Shown piece by piece: positions 12,501-24,500 of a DNA stretch of 64,000 nucleotides. Numbering within the stretch: the stretch's first letter is position 1; every line of letters starts with the position of its first letter. A program made the translations under genes and the position numbers. Under the pieces are notes generated by a model. That model was not told where the DNA came from, did no database searches, and worked only from the letters and a program-made list of their open reading frames with translations. This DNA comes from Ancylostoma caninum (taxonomy: Eukaryota; Nematoda; Chromadorea; Rhabditida; Ancylostomatidae), in NCBI GenBank assembly GCA_037903475.1, contig JBAJFG010000085.1:62001-126000 (forward strand). The letters are read 5' to 3'.

Positions 12501-15500
12501 AAATCTATTCTGTGCATGAGTGATTTTAGAGGAGCATGGTCAGTGATTAATGATATTGAAGCGTTAGCAACGTATGGATAGAAATGTTTTAAAGTAAATA
12601 CAATTGCTAGTGCTTCTAGTTCTATGATGGCATAGTTTTTCTCATGTTTTGTCAACGGGCGGCTACAATATGCGATTGGATGTTCGTTACAAGTTTCCGG
12701 ATTAACTTGCAGTAAGCACGCGCCCACACCGATTGTAGAAGCATCAGTGTGAATGAGATATGGTTGTCCTAGAGTGGGTGGTACCAAAATTGGTGCTTGG
12801 ACTAAAGCACGCTTGAGGGTAAGAAAAGCACGTTCATGGTCATCTGTCCATATGAACGATGCATTCTTAACTAGCAGACTGTTCAGTGGTGCGGCAATAA
12901 ATGAAAAACGCAGAATGAAACGACGAAAATAAGAGGCGGCTCCTGAAAATGACTTCGCGGCTTCGCTGTCTGTTGGACGCTTTATGTTTACTATACTGGC
13001 GACTGTGTCGGGATTAAGACATGTACCGTTTTTGCTTACCGAAGCTCCCAAGTGTTGTACTTCTTTCTGGAAGAATGAACATTTTTCCGGTGTTAGTTTC
13101 ATCCCGAAATTTTGGATACGGCAAAAAAAACTTCCTCTAGATCGATGAGGTGGTCTGCTACAGATTGACTTGCGATAATGATATCGTCCATATACGCAAA
13201 ACAACATGCACGCAACTCACGTATAAGAGAATTTGCGACTCGCTGGAAAGTTCCAGAAGCACCTTTCAAACCTTGAGCCATCACTGTGAATTGAAAAAGA
13301 CCCAAAAATGTTGAAAAAGCAGTTCGCTCTTTACGTTTCTTTTCCAAAGGAATTTGGAAGAAACCACTTTTGAAATCAAGCACACTGTAAATTTCCTTTC
13401 CACTAGTGAGATCAATGATATCTTGCATGTGGGGAATACAGTATGTTTCGTTTTCAGTGATGGCATTGATTCGACGGTAATCTACTGTAAATCTCCATTG
13501 GTCCTTGTTGGAACCTTTCTTGACGAGGACAATAGGTGAAGCGAATTTACTAGTACTAGGTTCTATAATACGAGTACGTAGCATTTCTTCAATTTGGCGC
13601 TCGATTTCCTGTCTTTTCTCTAATGGTACGCGATACGGTCGTTGTTTTGGAATTTTGGCATGAGGAACAAAATTTATCTTGTGAGAATTGGGGCCATTGT
13701 AGTGACCAAGCTTACCGTCTCGTCCTACAAAGCAGGTTTGGTAATTATTCAAAAGAGAATGAAATTGTGAAAGTTGTCGCTTCGAAAGAGTACGTTTATT
13801 AATTTGGACACGTTGCCCGATTGGGGTGAAGTTTGCGGACGAAGGAAAAGATGGCATATTTGCACTTAGGTCCGCTTCTGGAGGAGTATATCTTGCGATA
13901 TCCAGAGGGGACAGAGTGTTTTCTGTATCGTTATTGACAGAAAAAACTGTAGGCCATTTTTTGTCTTTTCCCACAAAACTAGCTTTGGCAATTTGTCTGT
14001 TTTTATGCAAGTAAATTGGAATATGGGTTGAATTAAAAATACGGAGGATCACAGTACTACTATTTTGTGGACACGAAAGAGTTTTGGCTATTGCTATTCC
14101 GTAAGGCAACGCTAAATTAGAATCATCGTAAGTCAAAAATTCCCAATTATTTGGAAAAGTAGTGTGTAAAGTTGCTTGAATTATGTTATCTGTATACGGT
14201 TGTAGGGTGGTTTCAGCTAGCAGATACACTGGAGTTTTAAAATTAGTGGATTCTGGATTATCTGGAAATATAATAGGAGCAAGAATTTCGTCGAAGGAAA
14301 TTGTATTGTTTTTGTAATTAATCGAGACATTTGTGGAAAATTGTTTAATAGAGTCATTTCCAAGAAGGAAATCTGAAGTGCAGTTGTCATTGCTGACAAC
14401 AAAGCTGTTTATTTTGACAGATTTTCCAGAGATGGTAAGATTTGCGGAAATTTGACCCAAAAATATTATTGGTGTACCGTTAGCTGTAATACCTTGGGAG
14501 AGCGTAGGTGGTATTATAGGCGCCTTAATAAGGTTGGCAACACGTTCCGAAACAAGCGTAATTGTAGATCCAGTGTCAAAAAGTGCTATTGTAGGAAAAG
14601 GATTTAGTTGAGCTTGTATGAATATTGTAGAAAGGGAATTTTGGTGCTGAATTGAAAAAAACATGAGGTAAGCGAAAGTGATTTGGATTGTTTGTTGTGT
14701 TCAGTGGGAATTTGGTGAATTCTAAAACTATGTTTGAATGTATTAGAAACGCTGCATTGTAGGATGAATTCAAATCAGAATTTGATTTGTCAAAAATTCT
14801 TGCGGTTTCTTCAAACGAATAGTTGATGTGAAGTTTTAATTCAACGAATTTATCTACATTACTTGCAGTTGTTCCATTTAGTGATGTTTTTAATAAATGG
14901 AAGAGATGTAGTGCAAGAAATTTCGAGATGCTACTGTTTTTCTCGAATTGAGTTAGAAATTTCATGAAATTTTGAACTTCATGAGCTTCAAAGAATGTTG
15001 GCAACTTTGAACAATTGAAAAATAAGCCTAATTCATTATTGCTAGATTCGGAGAGGTCAAAAGATTGTTTTGCATTGTAAAAAATTTTTTTGTAAAGTTT
15101 TTCTTTTTCAAAATAAAAAAAAAGAAATTTGGGTGGTAATAGGATTAGATAAATTTATTTATGTGAAAGCGTACCTTATCCCAAGAAGTCGCGTTGCCTG
15201 CTGAGTAACGGTTGGCAATAGTGATGGAGAGGCTCTTGCAAGTGTGGGGGTGGCAGCAATGGTTAATAGAGTTAATAAATCTGGTAATAATTTATTAAAA
15301 TAGTGGTGGCGATTTAATTGTGGTGGTGAGCTGAAGCTGGTAGTCAGCTAGCAAAATAGAAGTGATGAAAAGGAGGAGAAAATTGGAGAGTAACCGAGTG
15401 CTGCGGGCACCTATGTGTCGACTGAAGTGTAGCTGGCTCCAAGGGGCGTGGCAAAATCAGTAGTGTAATTTTTTTTACACATTGTAGGAGGAGCTAGCCA

Positions 15501-18500
15501 ATGAGACTACTGTAGAAAATAATATAAAACAAAGTTTGCATATTCCTGGTTTTGGTGGTGTTCTTTTTTTTAAAGCGTACTTTAGTGTTGTTATGGGAGG
15601 GGCAGATTACGCAATGGCATTGCGGTATAGCTATCGCCATATGCAACAACTCCTGCACATTGTCCAGTTGATCTGTTTATCTCTTTCGCCTTTTTTTTCA
15701 ATTCCATTCACTTTTTGATAAAAAGAAGTAATTTCTACCTATTTAAAATAAAAATAACTTTTCTTTATAACATCACAGAATAAGTACCACTAACAATGGA
15801 AAACTCAGTGATGTGCCAGAAGATCTGAGCATTATGTTCCAAAGGAATATAATTTATGCAGAAACGTTTTGCGGCTTTGTTAGTGTCGGAAATTTGGGAT
15901 GGAATTCGAAAAGAAAAGTTGTTTGTTGTATGTGAAATTTTTTTTTCGGTGATTGAGGAAAATAATTGAGAGAAAAAGTGCTTTGTTGGCTCTGATTCTG
16001 AATATGGTATTGTAGCAGACACTGTTGTTAATCTTGATGACAGCTGCGTGTTGCAATGCGCAGTTGGCCGTCAGACAGGCGTGACAGAAGTTCCGGATAG
16101 AATTAGTGTTTTGTAATGCACAGTTGGCCGTAGCACTGGCATTGCGATTAGTAATGTCGCCATTGTAGAGTTCAGAGCAGATTAATTGCTCTATTTTCGC
16201 GTATAGTAGCAGGCGCTGTCATTAATACTAGTGGCAGCTGCGTATGTGTTGTGAAGCGCAGTTGGCAATAGCGCAGGCTTGGCAATAAATATTGCTGCGA
16301 TGTGTAAAGTTTCTAGGAGGTGGATTTGTGATTCTTCAGCGCTTGATCTATTGCTATTTACAGTTTGCTGTAGGTCACTAGTGAACCGGCGTTGGCGGAA
16401 TAAAGACACGTTAAGCGTAGCAGAAACGCGGCCGGTATTTAGGTAATTAGTTGTGGTGTCTAATCCGTAATCTAACGCATTGCAATGTTTGTTTTGTTGT
16501 TGCGCAAATGATTTTGTGTGTGAACCCTTGAGATTGAGCTAGCTAATGCGAACGAGTCCTTTGAGTAGTCGCGAAATATAAATAAAGAAAGTTGGAGAAA
16601 TAATAAAAATAAATGATTGGATTAAATGAAATGAAAAAAATGTGAATTTGTCGTTCGTACTTAAATCGACGGCATGTGCCACGACCTTCGGAAATTTATG
16701 TATACAAACGAGATGTGAAAATAAAGATAATTTTTTTTTGCTTATGAAAAATGTTTTCCCTAAAACTTCAAGCGCTACTAAAAAAACTGACTTTTTTCGA
16801 AATCAATCAGTAGGTTTGGAAAATAATGTTATAAAATATAATGAAATGTGTAAGAAAATGGAGTTTTCTACTTATAATATATTATGTAGGAAGAATACTC
16901 CTACACTTAATGTAACATATAAAAAAATAACTAAATCTATCTTTTAATCGCTCATATTCTCCTTTACTAACTCGATAGCGCGCTTGATGAATTGCAAGAA
17001 ATACATGAATTATTTGAGTTTCTAGTTTTTATAACCTATAATTAAAATAATTTACTTTGCAATAATAAAAAAAAACTATTTAAAGTGCGGGATCTCGTTC
17101 GCGAGGACTAAAAAATTTTTTTAGGTTTTCTACTCTATCAATATCAGAATAGTTTTTTTTTGTTAATTCACTGCATTCTATAATAAGTGTTAGTAAAATT
17201 AAAACAACTCACGCTCACACATTGTTCAAATGTTATCCATGAGTCCTAGGTTCGCGGATGACGATTCGGGGGTGGGGGTGTTTGGGGGGGGGGGGACCCT
17301 TGTTCAAAATAGATTAAAAAAATTCATGTCCCAAAATTTAAATCTGCCCCGGACCTCCATGTCAGGTTATAAGTGATCATGTCCTGCCTGAGATACGAAG
17401 GGAGTACAAAAGTCTTATTTTTATATATTTATTACTTACAAATACGACATTACAAAAGGGGGAATAGGGGAGGGGAGTTGCAGCCGGGTGGCGGCTGGAC
17501 GGCGGCGACCGACGACTGAAGACCACGGCTACGACTACCAAGACAGCTGGCACCGCGCTCTTATATACGGTGCTCAGGAGGCTGGCACACTGCTCGGCTT
17601 AGCCACTAGAGTGTTGCATTCGAAAAAATTTTCGAATATTCGAATATTCGAATAATCGAATATTTCGATATGGCCGAATATTCGAATATTCGAATGAACG
17701 AATATTTTGAAACGCCCGGATATTCGAATAATTCGAATAATTCAACCTCTCGAATATTCGAATTATTCGAATATTCGATCATGAGCTTCGAATATTCGAA
17801 TATTTCGAATATTTGGGAAGTTGCTCTACATTTATCTCGACTGAGTATGCAAAGTGAAGTTCTCTGAATAGAACAATTTATTTACTACTACTTACTTAGT
17901 CAAAGTCACTTACTTTTGTGTGTTGCTAATTTTTTTCGAAACTGAATTGGAATTTTCTGTCCAAAACTTACATAAGGGTTAGTCAATGCTCTACCTATAT
18001 CCAGTTTGTCCTATCATTCCGTTGCGATTATGACTGAAAACATTGTCACTGACTACAAGCATGTTCAGCCGCTCCTGGTTTGATAACTCAGAAAACGTAG
18101 CAATTAAAGGATGCCACAAAAGCGAGCGCCTCCTGGAACTGATTGAATAGGATCCGCGTAGTGGTATCCTTTACCTGGCTGAGGACCTCCAACGTCATCA
18201 CGACACAGTATTTTTTCACCTGCTTCTCCATGGGGAGGCAAGGAAATACGACGTGTGGATACCTCATGATCTGAGTGACCGCTAGTTTCAAGTGCGTAGA
18301 GTGCGTGCATAAATGCATAAACTTCTTGAGTTTCCAACAGAGCTTTGCTCAGCTAGCCATCTTGGTTACCGGTGACGAGAAGAGGGTTCTTTATGTAATT
18401 CACGCAAGGAAATGTGGTTGACTCTTAAGCCAATAACTGCCAAAACTACTGCATAAACGAGAACTACCTCCTCAGAAAGTACAAAGGAACCATTTGTTAA

Positions 18501-21500
18501 AAGCTGCTGCCAACAAAACTTCCTGTTTGCGCAAAATAATGATTTCACCTACATTTTGTAAATGTTTGTTATATTGAAGAAAAAGAATGAATCCGAAAAG
18601 ACGTCAAAAATGGCTGAAAACTTTCGCGACGTCCAATAAAATAGACAACACTGAATAGAGTTAAGAACCGGTGTTTCGAACCTAATTTTAAGTGAGCCCA
18701 GTTCTCAGCTGACGGGTTCAGTATTGGAGCTACTAGCAATTGCATGAACTAACCCAATCCCAAATCACTGAAGCCTAAAGATATGTGCATAGTGTTGCAC
18801 TCGTTTCTGTAATGAGTCTGCATAAGTTTTTTTTTTTGCCACAGCAACATACGTAGAATGTTGCAACCATATGATGAGTCAGCATGAGTTTCTTTATAGG
18901 TGCTGGAAACAAATAGGAGCATTTTTAGGAGTATTTCACTCAGCAAACTAGTACGTCAAATTTGTACGTACCTGCTAATCGCATTGCTGGGTTTCCATCC
19001 CACATCTCGAGATCGTTTCTCAGAACGGGTGCTTTGTGTTGTATATATAAATGAAGTTAATATCCCAAATTTTGTGCACAGAAGTTGCAGTGGCATGCTG
19101 GTGGTAAGATTGCAGGATAAGGTTGGAAAAAGTAGGATTACTCGAAATAGAGGAGTAGAGCCTTCATGGCAGACTAGTATCATAAAGATTGGAAATTCCC
19201 AGTAAGCTCTTTGCTTTTCTGAAGTTTTTTTTTCACCAAATTGAAGGCTCAAGACTTGCCACAAAATTGTAGCGATCTATCTACGTCAGCAGGTATTCTC
19301 AGACAATGTGCGGGTGAACCGCGGTGCAAATATTTGGCGTGGGCAACTCTACACTCAACCAAGTAATTGAACGCGGTCATTAAATTATCTAAGTGGGGTG
19401 AGCTTGCAGAAAGTCCGTTGTCAGCCCGCCGAAATGATAATGTGGCGTGCTGACAACGGCAGCAATGCATACTGGCGATGTGTGGGTGAAATTTTAACAA
19501 TCACAAGTTTAGCGACGGTAGGTGCTTGCTGATGGAACTCGAGAATGATTATGAGAGCGAAGGTGCTGTTGAAAATGACTGCTCGATTATTCGAATGATC
19601 TAATATTCGAATGTACCCACCCCGAATACGCGAATATTCGAATAATCGAATAATTAAGAGTGATAGAATAATCGAATATTCGAATAAACGAATATTTTAA
19701 AGGCGTCGAATATTCGAATATCCGAATAAACGAATATTCTGAAAGCGCCGAATATTCGATTATTCGAATAATCCGAATATTCTGATTTTTCGAATATTCG
19801 AATGTTTCGAATAAACGAATATTCGAATATTCGAATAATTATTCGAATATTATTCGATTCGGTCAACACTCTATTAGCGACCACTTCTACTTACAGCCAG
19901 CTATACGAAATCGCTGTGGCTACATCTCGACATGATGAAGTAATACAGATCCAGCACATCATAAAAGTGAAACGAACACAGACAATCATGGCTTACCTGC
20001 AGAGAAAATGGAACATTCGTCGCGAACACGCCTGGCCGTGTTCGCGCGCGGACGAGTTTTCCACGGCGCAAAAGCCATTGCGGTGCATGGTTTGGCGCAA
20101 AGGGAAAATGAAATGCATTCAATTCACAGGGTTTCATGGCGGGACTCGGCCAAAATCACGCGCTGCAATGGCTTTCGCGCCGAGGAAACCTCGTCCGCGC
20201 ACGAACACGGCCAGGCGTGTTCGCGACGAATGTTGCATTTTCTCTGCAGGTAAGCCATCATTGTCTGTGTTCGTTTCACATTTATGATGTGCTGAGACTG
20301 CACTTCACCATCCGCAGCTCAGCTCAGAGTCGAGAATTTCAGCTCCTGCTGCCTTTAAGGCAACGTCCGATCAGGATATTGCTCACCCAGGCTTTTTTTT
20401 TCTTGAAATCTAAAGCCTATGTGTAGCATGTCACGCAAGTTTTACAGCTCGATATAAGCTCTTAGCTAGCTATGGGGCAAAACTTATGAGGGCTACGGTC
20501 TCCTTGATCACCTTGACTCCCGTTGATCTTCGGGTATACCGAGCGGGCGCCAGCAATCCTTCCATTTGTCCCTCTCGCGAGCCAGAGTTGTCCAGTGGAT
20601 TCTGTCCGTTCGAGGGACACGGAGAGCATCGTATCTATCCTTGAAGGACTTCGTGAAGAAGTCTGACCATCGGGTCGGTGGTCTTCCTGTCGTGCACGTT
20701 AACGTCCCGTGGAGTCCAGTCGCTGACGGCTCTTGTCCAACGGTTGTCGTTAAAACGCATCACGTGTCCGGCCCACCTAATCTTACTCAACTTGGCGTAA
20801 GCGGCAGCGTCCCTGATCTTCGATTGTTGACGAAGGGTGGAGCTCCGTATTCCAGCCCTCACTTGCGTGAGGCGGGTTATTCCTAGCATCACCCTCTCGA
20901 TGGAGCGTTCGACGACGCTGACCGCATTCTCATCCTGCTTGCGCAACGCCCAGGTTTCTGAGGCGTAGGTCAAAGCAGGGAGAACGGTTGTGTTGAAGAG
21001 GTGGGCACGGAGCCTGGTGTTCTTCGTCTTCTTCACTACGTCCTCGATGCTCTTGTAAGCTCCCCAAGCCGCTCGTTTCCTCCTGCCCAGCTCTGGAGCG
21101 AGGTCGTTCATCATGTTGACTTCCCGACCTAGGTATACGTAGCTGGAGCATTCGGATATGGTCGTTCCGTTGAGCGAGAATGGGGCATCCGGGACCCATC
21201 CGTTCTTCATGAACATCGTCTTCGTCAGATTCAGCTGGAGACCAATCTTTCCACACGCGTCCTCGAAGTCGGCCAGCATCTGTTCCGCTTCGCTGATGGT
21301 TGGTGTTATAAGAACGATGTCGTCAGCGAAGCGAAGATGACTAAGTCGCCGGCCATCAACTTGCACTCCCATGCTATCCCATTCCAGTTTCCGCATGACG
21401 TCTTCGAGAGTGGCGCTGAATAGTTTTGGCGACACGGTATCGCCTTGCCGAACCCCTCTCTTGACGTCGATGATGATGTCGTCGTAGAATGGAGAAATCC

Positions 21501-24500
21501 TGGTCGTGAAGTTGCTGTAGAGCTCACGAAATACCTTGATGTATTGAGTAGGTATGCCCTGATTGCCCAGGGCTTCCAACACCGCTTCTGTCTCAACAGA
21601 GTCGAAGGCTTTCTTCAAATGAACGTGAGACAGAGGGGCATCTTATACTCTCGCGATACTTCGATGAGTCTAGTGACGGTGTGTATGTGGTCGATCGTAC
21701 TGAATCCTCTTCGAAACCCTGCTTGCTCGCACGGCTGTCCCTCGTCTAGTGTCCTTTCGATCCTATTGAGGATCACACGCGTGAAAAGCTTGTAGACTAC
21801 GGACAGTAGGCAGATGGGGCGATAATTGCCAATATCCTGCGGGTCTCCCTTCTTGTACAGCAACACGGTCCTGCTGGTCTTCCATTGGTTAGGTACCTTG
21901 CATTCCGACAGGTACCGCGTGAAAAGCCTAGCCAAGGTGGTAATGAGAATTGGCGGTAGGTTCTTCAGATGTTCCGGTCGGATCCTGTCGGGGCCCGGTG
22001 CTGTACGATTCTTCACCGACTTGATGGCATGACGGATTTCGGAAGGAAGAACCGATGGGACAACATGCCCGTCCTCCCTAGGATGACATTGAGGGAGGTG
22101 GACGTGGCTATCGAAGAGATCCGAGTAGAAGTCGTGGATGACCTTCTCCATTACCCGTCTTGATGAAGAAATTGTTCCGTCTGAGCGCCGGAGTGCGGAC
22201 ATCTTGTTCTTGCGATTGGCGAAGTCTCGGCGGGCGCAGCGAATGCTTTTCCCTGCCTCTGCGGCTTCGCCCAACACTGCTGCTCGTCTCTCCTTGAGGT
22301 CTTCTTTTATCGCACCTCTGCACCGTTTTGCGAGCTCGGACGTTAGCTGGTAGTTGCCTGCGGCTCTCGCGGCTCCACGCTGGCGTATAAGCTCGAGGGT
22401 CTCGTAAGACAGTCGTCTCTTGGTGACTTTTAAACCCTCGGCGCTCTTTGCGCTGTCGCGGAGATGCTGTATAAGCCGATCGTACTCTTCGTCGATGTTG
22501 TCGACAACCACATCTTCCCAAAAGCCGGCTAGCGAAGTGAAAAGATCCCAATTGATGACGGGTTTGGGACTCCTTCTCTTAAACTTCACGGCTTTCTCTC
22601 CTTTGCGTGAGAAGAAGAATCTTGCACGAAGGAGGCGATGGTCGGATCCGGTGTAGAACTTTGGTACAACACCGACGTCGGTCAGGCAGAACCTTCGATT
22701 GACGATGATGTGGTCAATTTCATTATGGTACTCTCCACCGGGTGACTCCCACGTCCAGCGTAGGGAGGTTGGCTTCTGAAATTGAGAGTTACCATGGATG
22801 GTCTTCGTCGTCATGATGAACTCAGACAGCCTCTCTCCCTGTTCGTTCCACTGCAGGCCGTGGGTACCGATGTGAAGTTCCTCAGGCGTTCTCCTAGGAC
22901 CAATCTTGGCGTTGAAATCGCCAACGATGATCTTGTAGAATGTGTGGTCTTCCCTGTAGAAATTCTCCAAGTCCATATAGAAGGCCTCGATATCCCCTTC
23001 GTCGTAGCTGGATGTTGGAGCGTAGGCGACGAAGATTGTCAAGGCTGGTATTGATCCACATCTTCTCAACCGCAAACGTCCGATTCGGGTTGTCAGCTGT
23101 TCGAACGAGTCGATGTTCATGACCAGGTTCGTGTTGACGAGGACACCGACTCCACCAACTCCTCTACTGTCGCAGGTTCCAAGGAACAGTTCTTCTCCAG
23201 TGTCGAAGATGGCGTTCAGTGGTCGGTGTCTCCTCGTCTCGGTCAGTCCGATGACGTCGTACCTGATCTTCCTGGCCTGCATCATCAAATCCTCGATGGA
23301 AGCCTCCGATGCAAGCGTGCGTGCGTTGAAGGTACAGACCGTCATCATAGTCCTTCTGGTTTTAGGCAGCCTAGATAACCCCTCGGACCTCGTCCTCACT
23401 GGCGCTGCCGTACCAGTGACTCTTCCGAGATCAGGGAACACTCTCTATTGTTGCTGTGTCGAGCTTTGAAAATTTAAAGCCCACAGGAGATAGCTTGCTG
23501 GGCTCTATTCCCCCGTGGGAGGCTGGAGTGTGATTTCACCGGGAAGTTAGCCGGGCTTCCCGGGAGTGGACGATGGAGCTTATCTGTTGGAGGCGACTCC
23601 GAACCGCCTCCCTTGTACCTCCCAGTCACTTGAATGCAGGGCTTTTGGTCGGATAGATGTGCAGGATACAATCTGCAGACACGCAAGCACACCCATGCAC
23701 GCATGCATGAACATGTCCACGCGCTGACAGAAGGTTTAGATCGTTCCGACACTGCAGAGACAGGGAGTCCATCCCCTGAATCCACCCGCGTCTCAGGGCA
23801 GGCACAAGGTCGCGTTTGGTCCGCGATTAGCCCCCTATCCGCCACCTGGGGATGCGCCACGTATCGCGACTAACCGGCTGGGATCCCTCGTATGAGGGAG
23901 ATCCGAGGGCTACGGTAGCCATGAGAAAACACGCTCCAAGCGACAAAAGCTATGCGCGTGCATACTGAACAACGATGGACGCTCAGTTACATGCACCCTA
24001 ACGAACAATTCGTGAAACCTTCCCCATCCCATCAAACGGACGACAGGTCCTTTGAATATGAATTTTGTTCCTACGACGCCACCAGGGACAGCATATAGCA
24101 TAATATATAATGACGTTATACGGTGCGCCGCATAACGTCATTTGAAAGCACGGACGCGGCAAACCCGCAAACGCCGTACCAAAATTGGTCGATGAAGAGG
24201 GTTCGTTGTGGGACCTCTTCAGGGATTTTTGTCTAGTTTCCGTCCAAGGCATCATCGTGGGCTACGAATCCAATAGAAATTCGGGAGATGGAATTTTGCC
24301 TTCAACTCGAGAAAGAGTCGTACAAAGGGGGTGATAGAGAAGGTATCGTGGAGCATGTGCTGCACGTTCTGTGGAGAAAGGTCAAATTGAGCTGCTCATC
24401 GCATTTACGACTGTCTGGGTTGTTACGTCCAAATAGACCATACATTTTGCAGGCACTGTATGTGTTTGTCTGCATCTTTCACATTCTCAGAAATCCTTCG

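Larger units (their letters stand above)
9634..19932 (-). mobile_element. Ty3/gypsy LTR retrotransposon, complete structure, disabled
   Basis: The element is bounded by LTRs with TGTC...GACA ends and a 4-bp TGAT target duplication. It is read on the - strand: 5' LTR on the right (17360-19932, itself interrupted), primer-binding site 17342-17359, a weak gag-like frame, protease, RT, RNase H and integrase in Ty3/gypsy order, polypurine tract 9942-9954, 3' LTR 9634-9941. Without the nested insertion it is about 8.0 kb. The LTRs differ by roughly ten substitutions and two small indels over about 300 bp, so the insertion is not recent. Pol carries one frameshift and at least three stops. Confidence 0.92.
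9586..20354. repeat. TTAA-flanked foldback MITE, copy 2, split by an LTR retrotransposon
   Basis: The left 48 bp (9586-9633) and right part (19937-20354) together make a 466-bp element matching copy 1 at 6036, with TTAA at 9582-9585 and 20355-20358. The Ty3/gypsy element entered at TGAT, which is duplicated at 9630-9633 and 19933-19936. Confidence 0.87.
20500..23905 (-). mobile_element. RTE-clade LINE, full length, disabled (family 1)
   Basis: A 3.4-kb LINE on the - strand flanked by a perfect 12-bp duplication GAGGGCTACGGT (20488-20499, 23906-23917). The 5' end (right side) starts GGATCTCCCTC and shares its leader with the LINE at 29134-32387. It lies in stomatin intron 2, antisense to the gene. 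Confidence 0.92.

Noticed and set aside
17285..17296. G-quadruplex function for G/C runs (also 38411, 41885, 45965, 54735)
   Set aside because: They are single long homopolymer-like runs, common as simple repeats and prone to sequencing error; no regulatory context is visible.
17670..19884. Ile/Glu/Tyr/Ser-rich open frames (repeated EYSNI-type peptides)
   Set aside because: Products of the ttcgaa arrays in the hAT-like element.
23860..23905. HDV-like ribozyme at the LINE start
   Set aside because: The terminal hairpin is simple; I could not place the nested pseudoknot strands by eye, so it is kept only as a test to run.
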